Assembly: GCF_009833095.1 (NCBI RefSeq)
Contig: NZ_QRCB01000001.1
Span: 291,893 to 355,892 of the forward strand
Length of the DNA stretch: 64,000 bases
DNA from: Nitrosomonas sp. JL21
GTDB lineage: Bacteria > Pseudomonadota > Gammaproteobacteria > Burkholderiales > Nitrosomonadaceae
Direction: 5' to 3'
Numbering within the stretch: position 1 is the stretch's first letter; every line of letters begins with the position of its first letter. A program made the translations under genes and the position numbers. Of the stretch, positions 9,122 through 19,641 are shown one piece after another. The notes below the pieces were generated by a model. It was given only the letters and a program-made list of their open reading frames with translations, was not told where the DNA came from and did not search any database.

Positions 9122-10530
9122 ATCTACGAGGAAAAACAATACTGGTGCTGGGCATGGGTGAAACCGGTCTTTCCATGGTGAAATGGCTGTCACGCCAAGG
9201 TGCGCAGGTACGGGTGGCGGATAGCCGCAAGGAGCCGCCGGGCTGGAAGGAAATCAGCGAAACGTTTCCGCAGGCGCAGATCCATCGCGGCAATTTTATA
9301 CCTGAGATTTTTGGAAGTGTGGATCTGATCGCGATCAGTCCCGGCGTTCCCGTTGCCGAACCCGCTGTCCAGCAAGCCATTCAGCGCGGTATTCCGCTGG
9401 TGGGGGATATGGCTCTTTTTGTCTGGGCACTGCAGCAAAGTGATTTGCCCAAACCAAAAGTATTGGCGATCACCGGTTCAAATGGCAAGACCACCGTCAC
9501 TGCGATGGTTGGCGCAATGCTTAAAAGCGCAGGTTGGGATGTCGAAGTGGCGGGCAATATCGGCCCTGCCGTGTTGAATGCGCTGATGCATCGGCTCGAT
9601 GCCGGTAGCTGGCCCAACGCCTGGGTTCTCGAAGTGTCCAGCTTTCAATTGGAAACCACCCCGCATCTGAATGCGGATGTGGCTACGGTTCTCAACGTCA
9701 GCGAAGATCATTTGGATCGGTATACCGGCATGCAGGACTATACCTCTGCAAAAGCCAGGATATTCCTGCATGAGCACAATAACGGAATACAAGTGCTCAA
9801 TCGCGATGATGCGATGGTGCGATCAATGGCGCTGACAGGCAGGCAGAAGATCACGTTCGGTATCGATGAGCCGCGTACACAAACCGATTTCGGCATTGTG
9901 AACGATGGTGAAGACTTGTGGCTGGTTGAGGGAGATCTGCAGTTGATGAAGACCACCGAGTTGATCGTGAATGGTTTGCATAATGCCGCCAATGGCTTGG
10001 CGGCGTTGGCGATGTGCCGGGCGCTGGGGATTTCTGCGGAGCCGCTGCTGGCGGCGTTGCGGGAATTCCGCGGATTGCCGCATCGAATGGAAAAAGTGGC
10101 GGCATTCAATGGTGTCACGTTCTATGATGATTCCAAGAGCACCAATGTAGGTGCGACCGTGGCCGCACTCAATGGCATGAAGCAGAACGTCATTCTGATT
10201 GCCGGCGGCGACGGTAAAGGGCAGGATTTTTCGCATCTGCGGCCGGCAGTGGCTGAAAACACGCGAGCTGTGGTACTGATCGGGCGGGACGCTGGCATTA
10301 TTGCTGAGGAATTGAAGGATTGCGGCGTGCCACTGCATTTCGCCACTACGATGGAAGAAGCCATGCAAAAAAGTTTTTTATTGGCGCAGGGCGGAGATGT
10401 GGTGCTGTTGTCTCCGGCATGTGCCAGCTTCGATATGTTCAGGAATTATATACATCGCGCAGAAGTGTTTGTTGCTGCAGTGAAGGATATCGAAAATCGA
10501 TTTTTTAATTTTGGGCATAAAAAGCATTGA
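9118..10530 (+). CDS. murD: UDP-MurNAc-L-alanine:D-glutamate ligase MurD
   Basis: 470-residue Mur ligase that adds D-Glu to UDP-MurNAc-L-Ala. It begins [22 protein letters not shown], the N-terminal UDP-binding fold. The ATP loop [14 protein letters not shown] follows at about residue 119, then [10 protein letters not shown], and [13 protein letters not shown] in the C-terminal region. Family length is 440-470. It overlaps mraY by four bases and directly abuts ftsW. Confidence 0.96.
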   Translation: MNLRGKTILVLGMGETGLSMVKWLSRQGAQVRVADSRKEPPGWKEISETFPQAQIHRGNFIPEIFGSVDLIAISPGVPVAEPAVQQAIQRGIPLVGDMALFVWALQQSDLPKPKVLAITGSNGKTTVTAMVGAMLKSAGWDVEVAGNIGPAVLNALMHRLDAGSWPNAWVLEVSSFQLETTPHLNADVATVLNVSEDHLDRYTGMQDYTSAKARIFLHEHNNGIQVLNRDDAMVRSMALTGRQKITFGIDEPRTQTDFGIVNDGEDLWLVEGDLQLMKTTELIVNGLHNAANGLAALAMCRALGISAEPLLAALREFRGLPHRMEKVAAFNGVTFYDDSKSTNVGATVAALNGMKQNVILIAGGDGKGQDFSHLRPAVAENTRAVVLIGRDAGIIAEELKDCGVPLHFATTMEEAMQKSFLLAQGGDVVLLSPACASFDMFRNYIHRAEVFVAAVKDIENRFFNFGHKKH

Positions 10531-10533
10531 GTG

Positions 10534-11694
10534 ATGATCTATCAAGCCAATAATCCTAAACCGCGACTAATAACCAATTTTGATCAGGCGCTGGTCTGGT
10601 CAGTACTGTTGTTGCTCAGCATTGGCTTGGTGATGATTTATTCTGCGTCGATAGCGATTGCCGAGGCTCAGTTCGGCGCTGATCGCGCCATGCATTATTT
10701 GTCGCGGCATGGTATTTATCTGCTGGTGGGGTTGCTGTTGGGATTCATCGCATTTCAGGTGCCTATGCAAGTATGGCAGAAATTCGTCAGTTACTTGTTC
10801 ATCGTTAGCGCCTTGATGCTGGTTCTCGTGCTGGTGCCAGGCATTGGCCATGAGGTCAATGGCAGTCAGCGCTGGATTTCTTTGTATGTCGTGAATTTCC
10901 AGCCTTCCGAATTCATGAAATTCGTAATGATTTTGTACACTGCGGATTATGTCATCCGCAAGTCTGCCGATCTGGGTTGCCTGCTGAAAGGCTTCTTGCC
11001 CATTACTGTTGTGATGGCGCTGGTAGGGTTTCTGTTATTGCTGGAACCCGACTTTGGAGCATTCTTTGTCGTGACCACGCTGGCCATGTCCATCCTGTTT
11101 CTGGGCGGTGTCAGTTTGAAAATATTCATCGGATTGATCGTGATTCTTGCAGCCGGTTTGTATACGCTGATTCTGACTTCCCCCTATCGGGTAGATCGGG
11201 TGATTGCCTTCATGAATCCCTGGGAAGACCCTTATGGAAAAGGTTATCAATTGAGTCATGCGCTGATCGCATTTGGACGCGGTGAATGGTTCGGCGTAGG
11301 GTTGGGCGGCAGTGTCGAGAAATTATTCTATCTTCCCGAAGCGCATACAGACTTCATTTTGTCGGTACTGGCGGAAGAACTGGGCTTCGTCGGGGTCGCA
11401 GCGGTCATCGGATTATTCGTATGGTTGATCATGCGCGCCTTCATCATCGGCCGCTTGGCTGCAAAGCTTGGAGCTTCATTTGCTGCGTTGGTGGCACAAG
11501 GCATCGGAATCTGGATTGGCATCCAGGCGCTGATCAACATGGGCGTCAACATGGGTGTCTTGCCGACCAAGGGATTGACGCTGCCATTGCTGAGTTTTGG
11601 AGGCAGCAGCATTACCGCCAATTGCGTTGCGCTGGCAGTGCTATTGCGCATCGATTGGGAAAACCGGCAGCGCTTGCGAGGATTGACGGTATGA
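10534..11694 (+). CDS. ftsW: Septal peptidoglycan polymerase FtsW (SEDS family)
   Basis: 386-residue SEDS glycosyltransferase that polymerises lipid II at the septum with FtsI. About ten membrane segments are visible. Family landmarks are [17 protein letters not shown], the catalytic-region LLLEPDFGA, and [16 protein letters not shown] near the end. The murD stop is followed at once by GTG ATG; I take the ATG (10534), but GTG at 10531 is equally possible. The stop overlaps the murG start (ATGA). Confidence 0.96.
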   Translation: MIYQANNPKPRLITNFDQALVWSVLLLLSIGLVMIYSASIAIAEAQFGADRAMHYLSRHGIYLLVGLLLGFIAFQVPMQVWQKFVSYLFIVSALMLVLVLVPGIGHEVNGSQRWISLYVVNFQPSEFMKFVMILYTADYVIRKSADLGCLLKGFLPITVVMALVGFLLLLEPDFGAFFVVTTLAMSILFLGGVSLKIFIGLIVILAAGLYTLILTSPYRVDRVIAFMNPWEDPYGKGYQLSHALIAFGRGEWFGVGLGGSVEKLFYLPEAHTDFILSVLAEELGFVGVAAVIGLFVWLIMRAFIIGRLAAKLGASFAALVAQGIGIWIGIQALINMGVNMGVLPTKGLTLPLLSFGGSSITANCVALAVLLRIDWENRQRLRGLTV

Positions 11695-12776
11695 AGTCGC
11701 GCACGATACTGATCATGGCAGGCGGAACAGGCGGACATGTATTCCCGGGATTGGCGGTGGCTGATCATTTGCAGCGCGCCGGCTGGCATATCGTGTGGCT
11801 GGGAACCGAACACGGCATGGAAATGAAGCTGGTGCCGCGCTATGGCTATGAAGTGGAAGCCATCAACTTTTCCGGCCTGCGGGGTAAACGACTGATGGCC
11901 TGGCTATGGCTACCGCTGCGCTTGATCAGAGCATTCATGCAAAGCCTGACCATTATTCGACGCGTCAGTCCGGATGTCGTGCTGGGAATGGGAGGATATC
12001 CTGCTTTTCCAGGCGGAATAATGGCTTCCTTATTGAACAAGCCATTGATTATTCATGAGCAGAACTCATTGCCTGGATTAACGAACCGGCTACTTGCAAA
12101 GCTGGCGGATAAAATCATGCTGGGTTTTCCCAATGCCATTCATGCAGATCCGAAGAGAACGGTGTTTTCAGGGAATCCGGTGCGTGCCGAGATTGCGCAG
12201 ATTGCTCCGCCGCAGCAACGCTTTCCCGGCCGGGAAGGGAGGCTCAGCATACTAGTGATTGGGGGTAGTCTGGGCGCGCAGATATTGAATACCGTGGTGC
12301 CGGAAGCTCTCGTCCTGATGGCTGAGCAGCATCGTCCAGTCATCGTTCATCAAGTGGGTGCGCTGCATTTAGAGACCGCACGGCAGCGATATGCCGATCT
12401 GCGTGTGCAAGGTGAAGTGCTGGCGTTCATCGAAAATATGGCGGAACGCTATGCGGCTTGCGATTTAGTGCTTTGTCGCGCGGGCGCTCTGACGATTGCG
12501 GAATTGAGCGCCGCTGGCGTTGCCAGTATTCTTGTGCCTTATCCCCACGCAGTGGATGACCATCAAACCAGCAACGCGCAGTTTCTCGCTAATGCAGGCG
12601 CGGCCATATTGGTTCCGCAGCAGGAATTCACTGCACAAAAATTGACCGAATTGTTGATGCATCTGACGCGTGACAAATTGCTGAACATGGCCATGATGGC
12701 GCGCAGCTTGGCAAAACCCGATGCGGCTGCGATCGTGGCCGAAGCGTGTGTTGAACTTTCTGGGGCGACGGCATGA
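11691..12776 (+). CDS. murG: Lipid II synthase MurG
   Basis: 361-residue GT-B glycosyltransferase on the inner face of the membrane that adds GlcNAc to lipid I. Motifs are [17 protein letters not shown] at the N-terminus, [23 protein letters not shown] and [11 protein letters not shown] with the UDP-binding end of the second domain. The same frame is open upstream to about 11286 inside ftsW. The ATG at 11691 gives the conserved N-terminus and the usual four-base overlap, so the upstream part is not coding. It overlaps murC by four bases. Confidence 0.97.
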   Translation: MKSRTILIMAGGTGGHVFPGLAVADHLQRAGWHIVWLGTEHGMEMKLVPRYGYEVEAINFSGLRGKRLMAWLWLPLRLIRAFMQSLTIIRRVSPDVVLGMGGYPAFPGGIMASLLNKPLIIHEQNSLPGLTNRLLAKLADKIMLGFPNAIHADPKRTVFSGNPVRAEIAQIAPPQQRFPGREGRLSILVIGGSLGAQILNTVVPEALVLMAEQHRPVIVHQVGALHLETARQRYADLRVQGEVLAFIENMAERYAACDLVLCRAGALTIAELSAAGVASILVPYPHAVDDHQTSNAQFLANAGAAILVPQQEFTAQKLTELLMHLTRDKLLNMAMMARSLAKPDAAAIVAEACVELSGATA

Positions 12777-14200
12777 AACATAAAGTCAAGCATATACACT
12801 TTGTTGGGATTGGCGGAGCCGGAATGAGCGGAATTGCTGAGGTTTTCGTCAATCTTGGCTATCAGGTCAGCGGTTCCGATTTAATGGAAAATGCAGTGAC
12901 TCAGCGGCTCACGAAGCTGGGAATTAAGATTTTTCACGGCCATGCGAGCCAGCAGATTGCCGGAGCGGATGCCGTGGTGATATCGACTGCGGTGAGGCTG
13001 GACAACCCGGAAGTGATTGCCGCCAAACATAAGAATATTCCTGTTGTTCCACGCGCGATGATGCTGGCTGAATTGCTGCGATTGAGGCGAGGAATCGCGG
13101 TTGCGGGAACCCATGGAAAAACCACCACAACAAGTTTGATAGCCAGTATACTTGCGGCGGCAGAAATGGATCCGACATTCGTGATCGGAGGAAAGTTGGA
13201 GGCAGCCGGTTGCCATGCAAAATTGGGAAGTGGTGAATTTATTGTGGTTGAGGCTGATGAATCCGATGCGTCATTTTTATATTTGCAGCCGGTGTTGGCT
13301 GTGGTGACTAATATTGATGCCGACCATATGGAAACGTATGGTTATGACTTCAATCGCCTGAAACAAACATTTGTCGATTTTGTGCAGCATTTGCCATTCT
13401 ACGGCATGGCGGTATTGTGTCTGGACGATGCCAACGTCCGCGATGTCATACCGGCCATTTCCAAACCCATTACCACCTATGGATTGTCTGAGCAGGCGCA
13501 AGTCAGGGCCATCGATATCCAGCATCAAGGCTGCCAGATGACATTCACTGCCATGATCGGCGTCAATGGTTCGGCGCGCCGATTGGGAATTACATTGAAT
13601 TTGCCCGGTATGCATAACATTCAGAATGCGCTGGCTGCCATTACCGTGGCCAATGAAATTGGAGTTCCTGATGCTGCCATCATAAAAGCCTTATCTGAAT
13701 TCAGAGGGGTCGAGAGACGCTTTCAACATTACGGCCAGATCAAGGCTTCCGCGCAAACGAGTTTTTCGCTGATTGATGACTATGGCCATCATCCCGTGGA
13801 AATGGAAGCAACGATGAAAGCTGCGCGTGGCGCTTTCCCAGGCCATCGCTTGGTACTGGCGTTTCAACCGCATCGCTATACCCGCACCCGGGATGTATTT
13901 GAAGATTTCATCAAAGTGTTATCCCAGGCAGATGTGCTGGTGTTGACCGAGGTGTATTCCGCTGGCGAAGATCCCATCGTGGCAGCAGATAGCAAGTCGC
14001 TGGCGCGCGCAATTCGTGTGCAGGGAAAAATTGAGCCGATCTATGTTGAAGAAGTCGAACAGGTGGCCGATGCGGTATTGAATGTGGTGCGAGATGGCGA
14101 CGTTGTGTTGGTCATGGGAGCGGGTTCGATTGCCAAGGTGGTGGCAACGATTGCTGATATGGACAATATGCTCAGTGTAGTGAATGGCCATGAATATTAA
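12773..14200 (+). CDS. murC: UDP-MurNAc:L-alanine ligase MurC
   Basis: 475-residue first Mur ligase. Motifs are [16 protein letters not shown] (UDP-MurNAc binding), [13 protein letters not shown] (ATP loop, about residue 112), [20 protein letters not shown], and DDYGHHPVE followed by FQPHRYTRT in the C-terminal domain. E. coli MurC is 491 aa. It overlaps murG by four bases and murB by 17. Confidence 0.97.
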   Translation: MKHKVKHIHFVGIGGAGMSGIAEVFVNLGYQVSGSDLMENAVTQRLTKLGIKIFHGHASQQIAGADAVVISTAVRLDNPEVIAAKHKNIPVVPRAMMLAELLRLRRGIAVAGTHGKTTTTSLIASILAAAEMDPTFVIGGKLEAAGCHAKLGSGEFIVVEADESDASFLYLQPVLAVVTNIDADHMETYGYDFNRLKQTFVDFVQHLPFYGMAVLCLDDANVRDVIPAISKPITTYGLSEQAQVRAIDIQHQGCQMTFTAMIGVNGSARRLGITLNLPGMHNIQNALAAITVANEIGVPDAAIIKALSEFRGVERRFQHYGQIKASAQTSFSLIDDYGHHPVEMEATMKAARGAFPGHRLVLAFQPHRYTRTRDVFEDFIKVLSQADVLVLTEVYSAGEDPIVAADSKSLARAIRVQGKIEPIYVEEVEQVADAVLNVVRDGDVVLVMGAGSIAKVVATIADMDNMLSVVNGHEY

Positions 14201-15209
14201 GCACTTTGCGCAAACGATGAGTTCATTCGATAGCATGAGGTTTGATATGCCAGGCAGCGAACGCGGAATTGAGGGAGAAGCTTTGCCAAGCGTTCGGGGG
14301 GAATTGCGAACCCATGAACCGATGAGCAAGCACACGTCCTGGCGCGCCGGCGGAAATGCCGAGTATTTCTATATTCCGGCGGATAAGGATGATTTGGCGC
14401 AATTTTTGAGGCAAACACAGCTTGAACCTATCTATATGGTAGGGTTGGGCAGCAATCTGCTTGTTCGAGACGGCGGTGTCCCGGGCATCGTGGTCGCCTT
14501 GCATGCGCGACTGAATGATCTGTGGTTGGTCGACCAGAGTGAGCGGCTGATATATGCAGGTGCGGGCGTGGCGTGCGCAAAGATTGCGCGATTTGCAGCC
14601 AAGCATGATCTGGCAGGGGCAGAATTCCTGGCCGGAATACCCGGCACGGTAGGGGGCGCGCTGGCGATGAATGCGGGCTGTTTTGGCGTGGAAACCTGGA
14701 AAATTGTTGAACGGGTCGAAATCATCAACCGCAGCGGTGTGATATTTGATCGCCTGGCGTCTGATTACGAGACCGGATACCGCAGTGTTCGATTGCGGTA
14801 TCCCGAAAACGATGAATCTCGATCAGAATGGTTTGCGGGCTGTCATTTCCGCTTGCAGCAGGGTGTTCAAGCGGAATCAAGAGAAAGAATCAAGCAGTTG
14901 CTGGCGCAGCGCATGGCAAGTCAACCGCTTGATCAGCCGAATGCCGGCTCGGTATTTCGCAACCCACCCGGAGATTACGCTGCCCGCTTGATTGAAAGCT
15001 GTGATCTAAAGGGGCGCTGCATTGGAGGGGCCATGGTTTCACCCAAGCATGCCAATTTCATTGTCAATATGGGTAATGCGCGTGCATCCAATATTGAAGC
15101 GTTGATTCTGCTTATCCAAGACAGGGTAAAACAACAAACGGGCGTGGAACTTATACCTGAGGTGCGAATGATCGGCGATGCCGGGAGGCTTCATAGTGAC
15201 GACGCATAA
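14184..15209 (+). CDS. murB: UDP-N-acetylenolpyruvoylglucosamine reductase MurB
   Basis: 341-residue FAD enzyme that reduces UDP-GlcNAc-enolpyruvate to UDP-MurNAc. [13 protein letters not shown] sequence (here [14 protein letters not shown]), [30 protein letters not shown], the active-site serine in [19 protein letters not shown] and the terminal [10 protein letters not shown] are visible. These features match the shorter type II MurB of many Gram-negative and Gram-positive bacteria more than the E. coli type I enzyme; that subtype call is inference. It starts inside the end of murC, with ATGs at 14184 and 14190. Confidence 0.95.
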   Translation: MAMNIKHFAQTMSSFDSMRFDMPGSERGIEGEALPSVRGELRTHEPMSKHTSWRAGGNAEYFYIPADKDDLAQFLRQTQLEPIYMVGLGSNLLVRDGGVPGIVVALHARLNDLWLVDQSERLIYAGAGVACAKIARFAAKHDLAGAEFLAGIPGTVGGALAMNAGCFGVETWKIVERVEIINRSGVIFDRLASDYETGYRSVRLRYPENDESRSEWFAGCHFRLQQGVQAESRERIKQLLAQRMASQPLDQPNAGSVFRNPPGDYAARLIESCDLKGRCIGGAMVSPKHANFIVNMGNARASNIEALILLIQDRVKQQTGVELIPEVRMIGDAGRLHSDDA

Positions 15210-16113
15210 CTTTGGCAAAGTGGCAGTATTGCTGGGCGGCAGATCTGCGGAGCGCGAAGTTTCTCTTCAGAGCGGACACGCTGTGCTCGAAGCATTACGG
15301 CGCAGTGGAGTTGATGCACATCCATTCGACCCGGCGGAACGGGCATTGGAAGATTTGCAGCATCAAGGCTTCAAGAAGGCATTTATCGCATTGCATGGGC
15401 GGTTTGGCGAGGATGGCACCATACAGGGCATCCTGGAATGGATGAGACTGCCCTATACCGGCAGCGGTGTCATGGCGAGCGCATTAGCAATGGATAAATG
15501 GCGCACCAAATTGATCTGGCAAGCGGTCGGCATCAGCTCACCTCGTTATGCTGTGTTGCAGGCGGATAGCAACTTTGACGAGATAGCGGAAACATTGGGG
15601 CTACCGCTGATTGTCAAGCCGGCGCGCGAAGGCTCCACCATCGGCTTGAGCAAAGTGCATGATAAGCGGGATCTGGCGGAAGCGTATCGGCTGGCAGCGC
15701 AACATGACGCTTTGGTGCTGGCGGAAGAATTCATTGCCGGAAAAGAACTGACGGTCGCCATCCTGGGAGAAACGCCCTTGCCGGTGGTCAGGATAGAGAT
15801 TGCAGGTGAGCTTTATGATTATCAAGCTAAATATGTATCCGATGAGACGCGCTATTTCTGCCCCAGCGGTCTGGCGGATGAGCTGGAAGCTGCAATCAAG
15901 GCGCAGGCGCTACAAGCTTATCAGGTGTTAGGCTGCGAAGGTTGGGGAAGAGTGGATCTGATATTAACCGCGGCCGGGCAATGCTATTTTCTCGAGGCCA
16001 ACACGTCTCCTGGAATGACCAGTCATAGTCTGGTTCCCATGGCAGCAAAGGCAGTCGGCATCTCATTCAACGAGTTGGTAATGAACATATTGGCTTTGGC
16101 TCATGTGGAATAA
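15196..16113 (+). CDS. ddl: D-alanine-D-alanine ligase
   Basis: 305-residue ATP-grasp ligase that makes the D-Ala-D-Ala dipeptide used by MurF. Motifs are [46 protein letters not shown] and the C-terminal [16 protein letters not shown]. An ATG at 15178 is in frame, but the GTG at 15196 has a strong ribosome site (gggagg, seven bases upstream). It also gives a length almost identical to E. coli DdlB (306), so I choose the GTG. The 5' end overlaps murB; the 3' end overlaps ftsQ by 11 bases. Confidence 0.95.
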   Translation: MTTHNFGKVAVLLGGRSAEREVSLQSGHAVLEALRRSGVDAHPFDPAERALEDLQHQGFKKAFIALHGRFGEDGTIQGILEWMRLPYTGSGVMASALAMDKWRTKLIWQAVGISSPRYAVLQADSNFDEIAETLGLPLIVKPAREGSTIGLSKVHDKRDLAEAYRLAAQHDALVLAEEFIAGKELTVAILGETPLPVVRIEIAGELYDYQAKYVSDETRYFCPSGLADELEAAIKAQALQAYQVLGCEGWGRVDLILTAAGQCYFLEANTSPGMTSHSLVPMAAKAVGISFNELVMNILALAHVE

Positions 16114-16879
16114 TCATCAAGCGCTCACTTTGTTGTCCAGGTCATTGATCACGTCAGTGGTCATCGCCACGCTTTATGTGATTAGTATCCGGCTGACGAA
16201 GCCGCCTTTCTTTCCGCTGCAGAGAATCGATATTCATGCTGTGAAGGAAGCAGGAAGTGGGCATGACGAGCTGCTGAATGTGACGCGGGAACAGATCGGA
16301 CACATTACCAAAAGTGAGATCAAGGGAAATTTTTTGTCAGTGAATTTAACTGAAGTGCGTGAGGCTTTTGTAAAATTGCCCTGGGTGCGCGATGCCAGAG
16401 TGACCCGGCGATGGCCTGACGGTTTGGATGTCGTTCTCGAAGAACATCACGCCTTGGCCTACTGGGGTAGTCATGCATTGGTAAATACTTATGGTGAGGT
16501 ATTCCGGGTCACGGTCAACAGGGAATTACCGGTTTTTACCGGACCGAAAGAAGCCAGCGCTAAAGAAGTCACGCAGAATTACCGGCGTTTTAATCAAATT
16601 TTACTACCGTTGCATCAATCAATCGCTGACATAACGTTGACTCCCCGTTATGCATGGCGAATCCGGTTGAATACTGGAACCCTGCTGGAATTAGGACGTG
16701 ATGAGATCGAAGAGAGGCTGACTCGCTATGTCGCAGTATATAACCATAGCATTGCCCGGTTTAATCAGGAGGGGCCATTGGCATATGTTGATTTACGCCA
16801 TCCCAATGGTTTTGCTATTCGGGCACCCGGGGTGATGCAGCATGCACCCCGCAAATCCGGTTCGAAAAGAGAAACGTGA
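16103..16879 (+). CDS. ftsQ: Cell division protein FtsQ
   Basis: 258-residue bitopic membrane protein. A short cytoplasmic tail and a hydrophobic anchor (about residues 12-30) precede a periplasmic POTRA domain with [10 protein letters not shown] and [31 protein letters not shown]. The last phrase is diagnostic of FtsQ/DivIB (...W-P-x-x-L-x-V...). It scaffolds FtsL-FtsB at the septum. The C-terminal beta domain follows to about residue 245. Position between ddl and ftsA is canonical. Confidence 0.95.
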   Translation: MWNNHQALTLLSRSLITSVVIATLYVISIRLTKPPFFPLQRIDIHAVKEAGSGHDELLNVTREQIGHITKSEIKGNFLSVNLTEVREAFVKLPWVRDARVTRRWPDGLDVVLEEHHALAYWGSHALVNTYGEVFRVTVNRELPVFTGPKEASAKEVTQNYRRFNQILLPLHQSIADITLTPRYAWRIRLNTGTLLELGRDEIEERLTRYVAVYNHSIARFNQEGPLAYVDLRHPNGFAIRAPGVMQHAPRKSGSKRET

Positions 16880-16899
16880 AACCAGGGAGAGATTATTCG

Positions 16900-18138
16900 A
16901 TGAATAAAGCTAGAGAGAACAGAAACTTGATTGTTGGCCTCGATATAGGCACATCCAAGATCGTTGCTGTGGTCGCGGAAATCATTCCCGAAGGTGGTTT
17001 TGAGGTAATTGGCTTGGGCAGCCATCCTTCACGAGGGTTGAAAAAGGGCGTGGTAGCCAATATCGAAACCACCGTGAATGCCATTCAACGGGCTTTGGAA
17101 GAGGCCGAGTTAATGGCGGACTGTAAGATTCATGAAGTATATACCGGAATTGCCGGCAGCCATATCAAAGGCTTCAATTCGGACGGCATGGTGCCCATCA
17201 AGGATAGAGAGGTCACTGAGAAGGATGTGGAACGGGTGATGGAAGCCGCGAAAGCGGTGAATATTCCTGCCGATCAGCAGATTCTGCACATTCTAAATCA
17301 AGAATTCATCATCGACGGCCAGGAAGATGTGCGCGAACCGGTCGGCATGAGTGGCATACGACTGGAAGTCAAGGTGCACATCGTCACGGGGGCAGTGTCG
17401 GCAGCGCAAAACATCATGAAATGTGTGCATCGATGCGGGCTCGAAGTGCGCGACCTGATATTGCAGCCGCTGGCATCGGCGATGGCGGTATTGTCGGAGG
17501 ATGAAAAGGATCTGGGTGTTTGCTTAGTCGATATAGGCGGTGGAACAACCGATATCGCGGTATTCACCAATGGCGCGATTCGGCACACCGCGGTGATTCC
17601 GATTGCGGGCGACCAAATCACCAATGATATTGCGATGGCGTTGCGCACCCCGACCAAGAGCGCCGAGGACATCAAATGCCGCTATGGTTGTGCGCTCCGG
17701 AGTCTCGCCGATACCAAAGAAATGGTGGAGGTTCCCGATGTCGGTAATCGTGGCTCGCGTCAGTTGTCGAGACAAACATTGGCGGAAGTGATCGAACCCC
17801 GGGTGGAGGAATTGTACTGCATGGTGCAAGCCGAACTGCGCCGCAGCGGTTTTGAAGAATTGCTGTCGTCCGGCATCGTGATTACCGGAGGTTCCGCCTC
17901 ATTGCAGGGCATGGTGGAGTTAGGCGAAGAAATTTTTCATATGCCGGTGAGGTTGGGATTGCCCAATTATCATGGCAATTTAAAGGAAGTGATTCATACA
18001 CCGCGATATTCGACGGGTATCGGCCTGATTCTGGCCGGAATTCAGCAGATGCAGCATCATCATGGTTCAAAATTACAGGGAGGTTCTGCCAAACAGATTC
18101 TTTCGCGTATGAAAGGGTGGTTTCAGAGAAATTTTTAG
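16900..18138 (+). CDS. ftsA: Cell division protein FtsA
   Basis: 412-residue actin-like ATPase that tethers FtsZ to the membrane. Motifs are VGLDIGTSKIVAVVAE (phosphate 1), VCLVDIGGGTTDIAVF (phosphate 2) and GIVITGGSASLQGM (adenosine). The last residues (SRMKGWFQRNF) form the amphipathic membrane-targeting helix. The frame is open from a GTG at 16876, but the ATG at 16900 follows a good ribosome site (agggaga) and gives the usual N-terminus. Confidence 0.97.
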   Translation: MNKARENRNLIVGLDIGTSKIVAVVAEIIPEGGFEVIGLGSHPSRGLKKGVVANIETTVNAIQRALEEAELMADCKIHEVYTGIAGSHIKGFNSDGMVPIKDREVTEKDVERVMEAAKAVNIPADQQILHILNQEFIIDGQEDVREPVGMSGIRLEVKVHIVTGAVSAAQNIMKCVHRCGLEVRDLILQPLASAMAVLSEDEKDLGVCLVDIGGGTTDIAVFTNGAIRHTAVIPIAGDQITNDIAMALRTPTKSAEDIKCRYGCALRSLADTKEMVEVPDVGNRGSRQLSRQTLAEVIEPRVEELYCMVQAELRRSGFEELLSSGIVITGGSASLQGMVELGEEIFHMPVRLGLPNYHGNLKEVIHTPRYSTGIGLILAGIQQMQHHHGSKLQGGSAKQILSRMKGWFQRNF

Positions 18139-18213
18139 TAATTATCAGAGAGTTGTTTTGGAGTTGTGGGTTGTCTAGTAGCTTTATTTTCATTGTACTA
18201 AAGGAGAGACATT

Positions 18214-19365
18214 ATGTTCGAAATCATGAATAACGAAACTCAGGAAGCGGTCATTAAAGTGGTTGGTGTCGGTGGCTGCGGAAGCAATGCTGTGGATCAT
18301 ATGATTCAAAACGGCATGCACGGTGTCGAATTTATCAGTATGAATACTGATGCGCAGGCATTGAAGGGAAATAAGGCGCCAACGATATTACAATTAGGTA
18401 CAGGCGTTACTAAAGGGTTGGGCGCCGGTGCAAATCCCGAGATCGGTCGTGAAGCCGCACTGGAAGATCGTGATCGTATCGCAGAATTGATTCAGGGCGC
18501 GGATATGCTGTTCATTACTGCAGGCATGGGCGGTGGCACTGGCACTGGCGCAGCACCGGTCGTCGCGCAAGTGGCCAAGGAAATGGGTATTCTGACGGTG
18601 GCTGTGGTCAGCAAACCGTTTGCATTTGAAGGAAGACGCCTGGTTGCGGCGAAAGCAGGAATGGAAGCCCTCTCACAGCATGTCGATTCGTTGATTGTCA
18701 TTCCGAATGATAAGCTGATGATGGTGCTGGGCAATGACATTTCCATGCTGGATGCATTCAAGGCTGCCAATGATGTGCTGTACGGTGCTGTGGCCGGTAT
18801 TGCTGAAGTGATCAATTGTCCTGGCCTGGTAAATGTTGATTTTGCTGACGTGAAAACCGTGATGTCAGAAATGGGCATGGCGATGATGGGTTCAGCCGTT
18901 GCCGCAGGTGTCGACCGTGCGCGTGTAGCAGCAGAGCGTGCCGTTTCAAGCCCGTTGCTGGAAGACATCTCATTGTCTGGCGCACGCGGCATCCTGGTCA
19001 ATATCACCGCAAGTTCGTCTCTGAAAATGCGCGAAGTTCATGAAGTCATGAGCGCCATCAAGAACTTGACGGCTGAAGACGCAACCATCATCGTAGGTAC
19101 TGTGATTGATGAAAATATGACTGAAGATCTCCGCGTCACACTGGTTGCAACCGGCTTGGGCACCATTGCCAGCCAAAGCCAGAATTCGCCGTTGACCGTT
19201 ATTCACAGCCGCACTGGAACGGATGACCGCGACTCCATGTATTCATCAGAAGAACCAGCGGTAATGCGCACCGGCAGGAGAAGCAATGCAACAGTGGCAG
19301 CAATGCGTCAGTCAGGAGTTGATCCAATGGATATTCCCGCTTTTCTGAGAAGACAAGCTGACTAG
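18214..19365 (+). CDS. ftsZ: Cell division GTPase FtsZ
   Basis: 383-residue tubulin homologue that forms the Z ring. Visible are VVGVGGCGSNAVDHM, the GTP-binding tubulin signature GGGTGTGAAPV (about residue 107), NDKLMMVLG and, after a variable linker, the conserved C-terminal peptide DPMDIPAFLRRQAD that binds FtsA. A strong ribosome site (aaggagag) precedes the ATG by seven to eight bases. It is the last gene of the cluster; lpxC, which often follows in Proteobacteria, does not follow here. Confidence 0.98.
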   Translation: MFEIMNNETQEAVIKVVGVGGCGSNAVDHMIQNGMHGVEFISMNTDAQALKGNKAPTILQLGTGVTKGLGAGANPEIGREAALEDRDRIAELIQGADMLFITAGMGGGTGTGAAPVVAQVAKEMGILTVAVVSKPFAFEGRRLVAAKAGMEALSQHVDSLIVIPNDKLMMVLGNDISMLDAFKAANDVLYGAVAGIAEVINCPGLVNVDFADVKTVMSEMGMAMMGSAVAAGVDRARVAAERAVSSPLLEDISLSGARGILVNITASSSLKMREVHEVMSAIKNLTAEDATIIVGTVIDENMTEDLRVTLVATGLGTIASQSQNSPLTVIHSRTGTDDRDSMYSSEEPAVMRTGRRSNATVAAMRQSGVDPMDIPAFLRRQAD

Positions 19366-19641
19366 TTAATTGCTTTAAAAGCAGGCTTTGCTGCCCTGTT
19401 GGCTTGCCAGCGGGGTGGTTCTGCAGGCGTTGAATGTATCGAACAAATGCTCTCTGTTAATGAAGAGTGCGAGGTGAAAGGCGGCTTCTTAAGCCCGTTC
19501 AAAGCTCTTGGTAAGCGTTGACAACCCTTTGATGGCTTCCAAGTGATTTCGCACTCTTCAGATTCCGCAGGACTGATTTCTTTGTTCAATCTCTTGCATC
19601 GTGGTCTGATGACTATACATGTAACCGGGATTCTGAACGGT
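19366..19641. other. Gap after ftsZ with a 12-bp exact inverted repeat
   Basis: A 276-base stretch between the convergent ftsZ and cysG genes. TGAAGAGTGCGA at 19461-19472 is repeated inverted at 19549-19560 with a 76-base interval. GGCTT-ctt-AAGCC forms a small hairpin inside. The ftsZ frame stays open for about 50 codons after its stop (to the TGA near 19520), and the opposite strand is open as well, so neither is strong evidence for a gene. No clear rho-independent terminator. Confidence 0.4.

Noticed and set aside
11286..11690. Open frame fused upstream of murG
   Set aside because: It lies wholly inside ftsW in another frame; murG has its conserved start at 11691.
19362..19589. 75-codon minus-strand frame after ftsZ
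   Set aside because: No ribosome site; Pro/Ser/Lys-rich composition without structure; it overlaps the ftsZ end and the inverted repeat.
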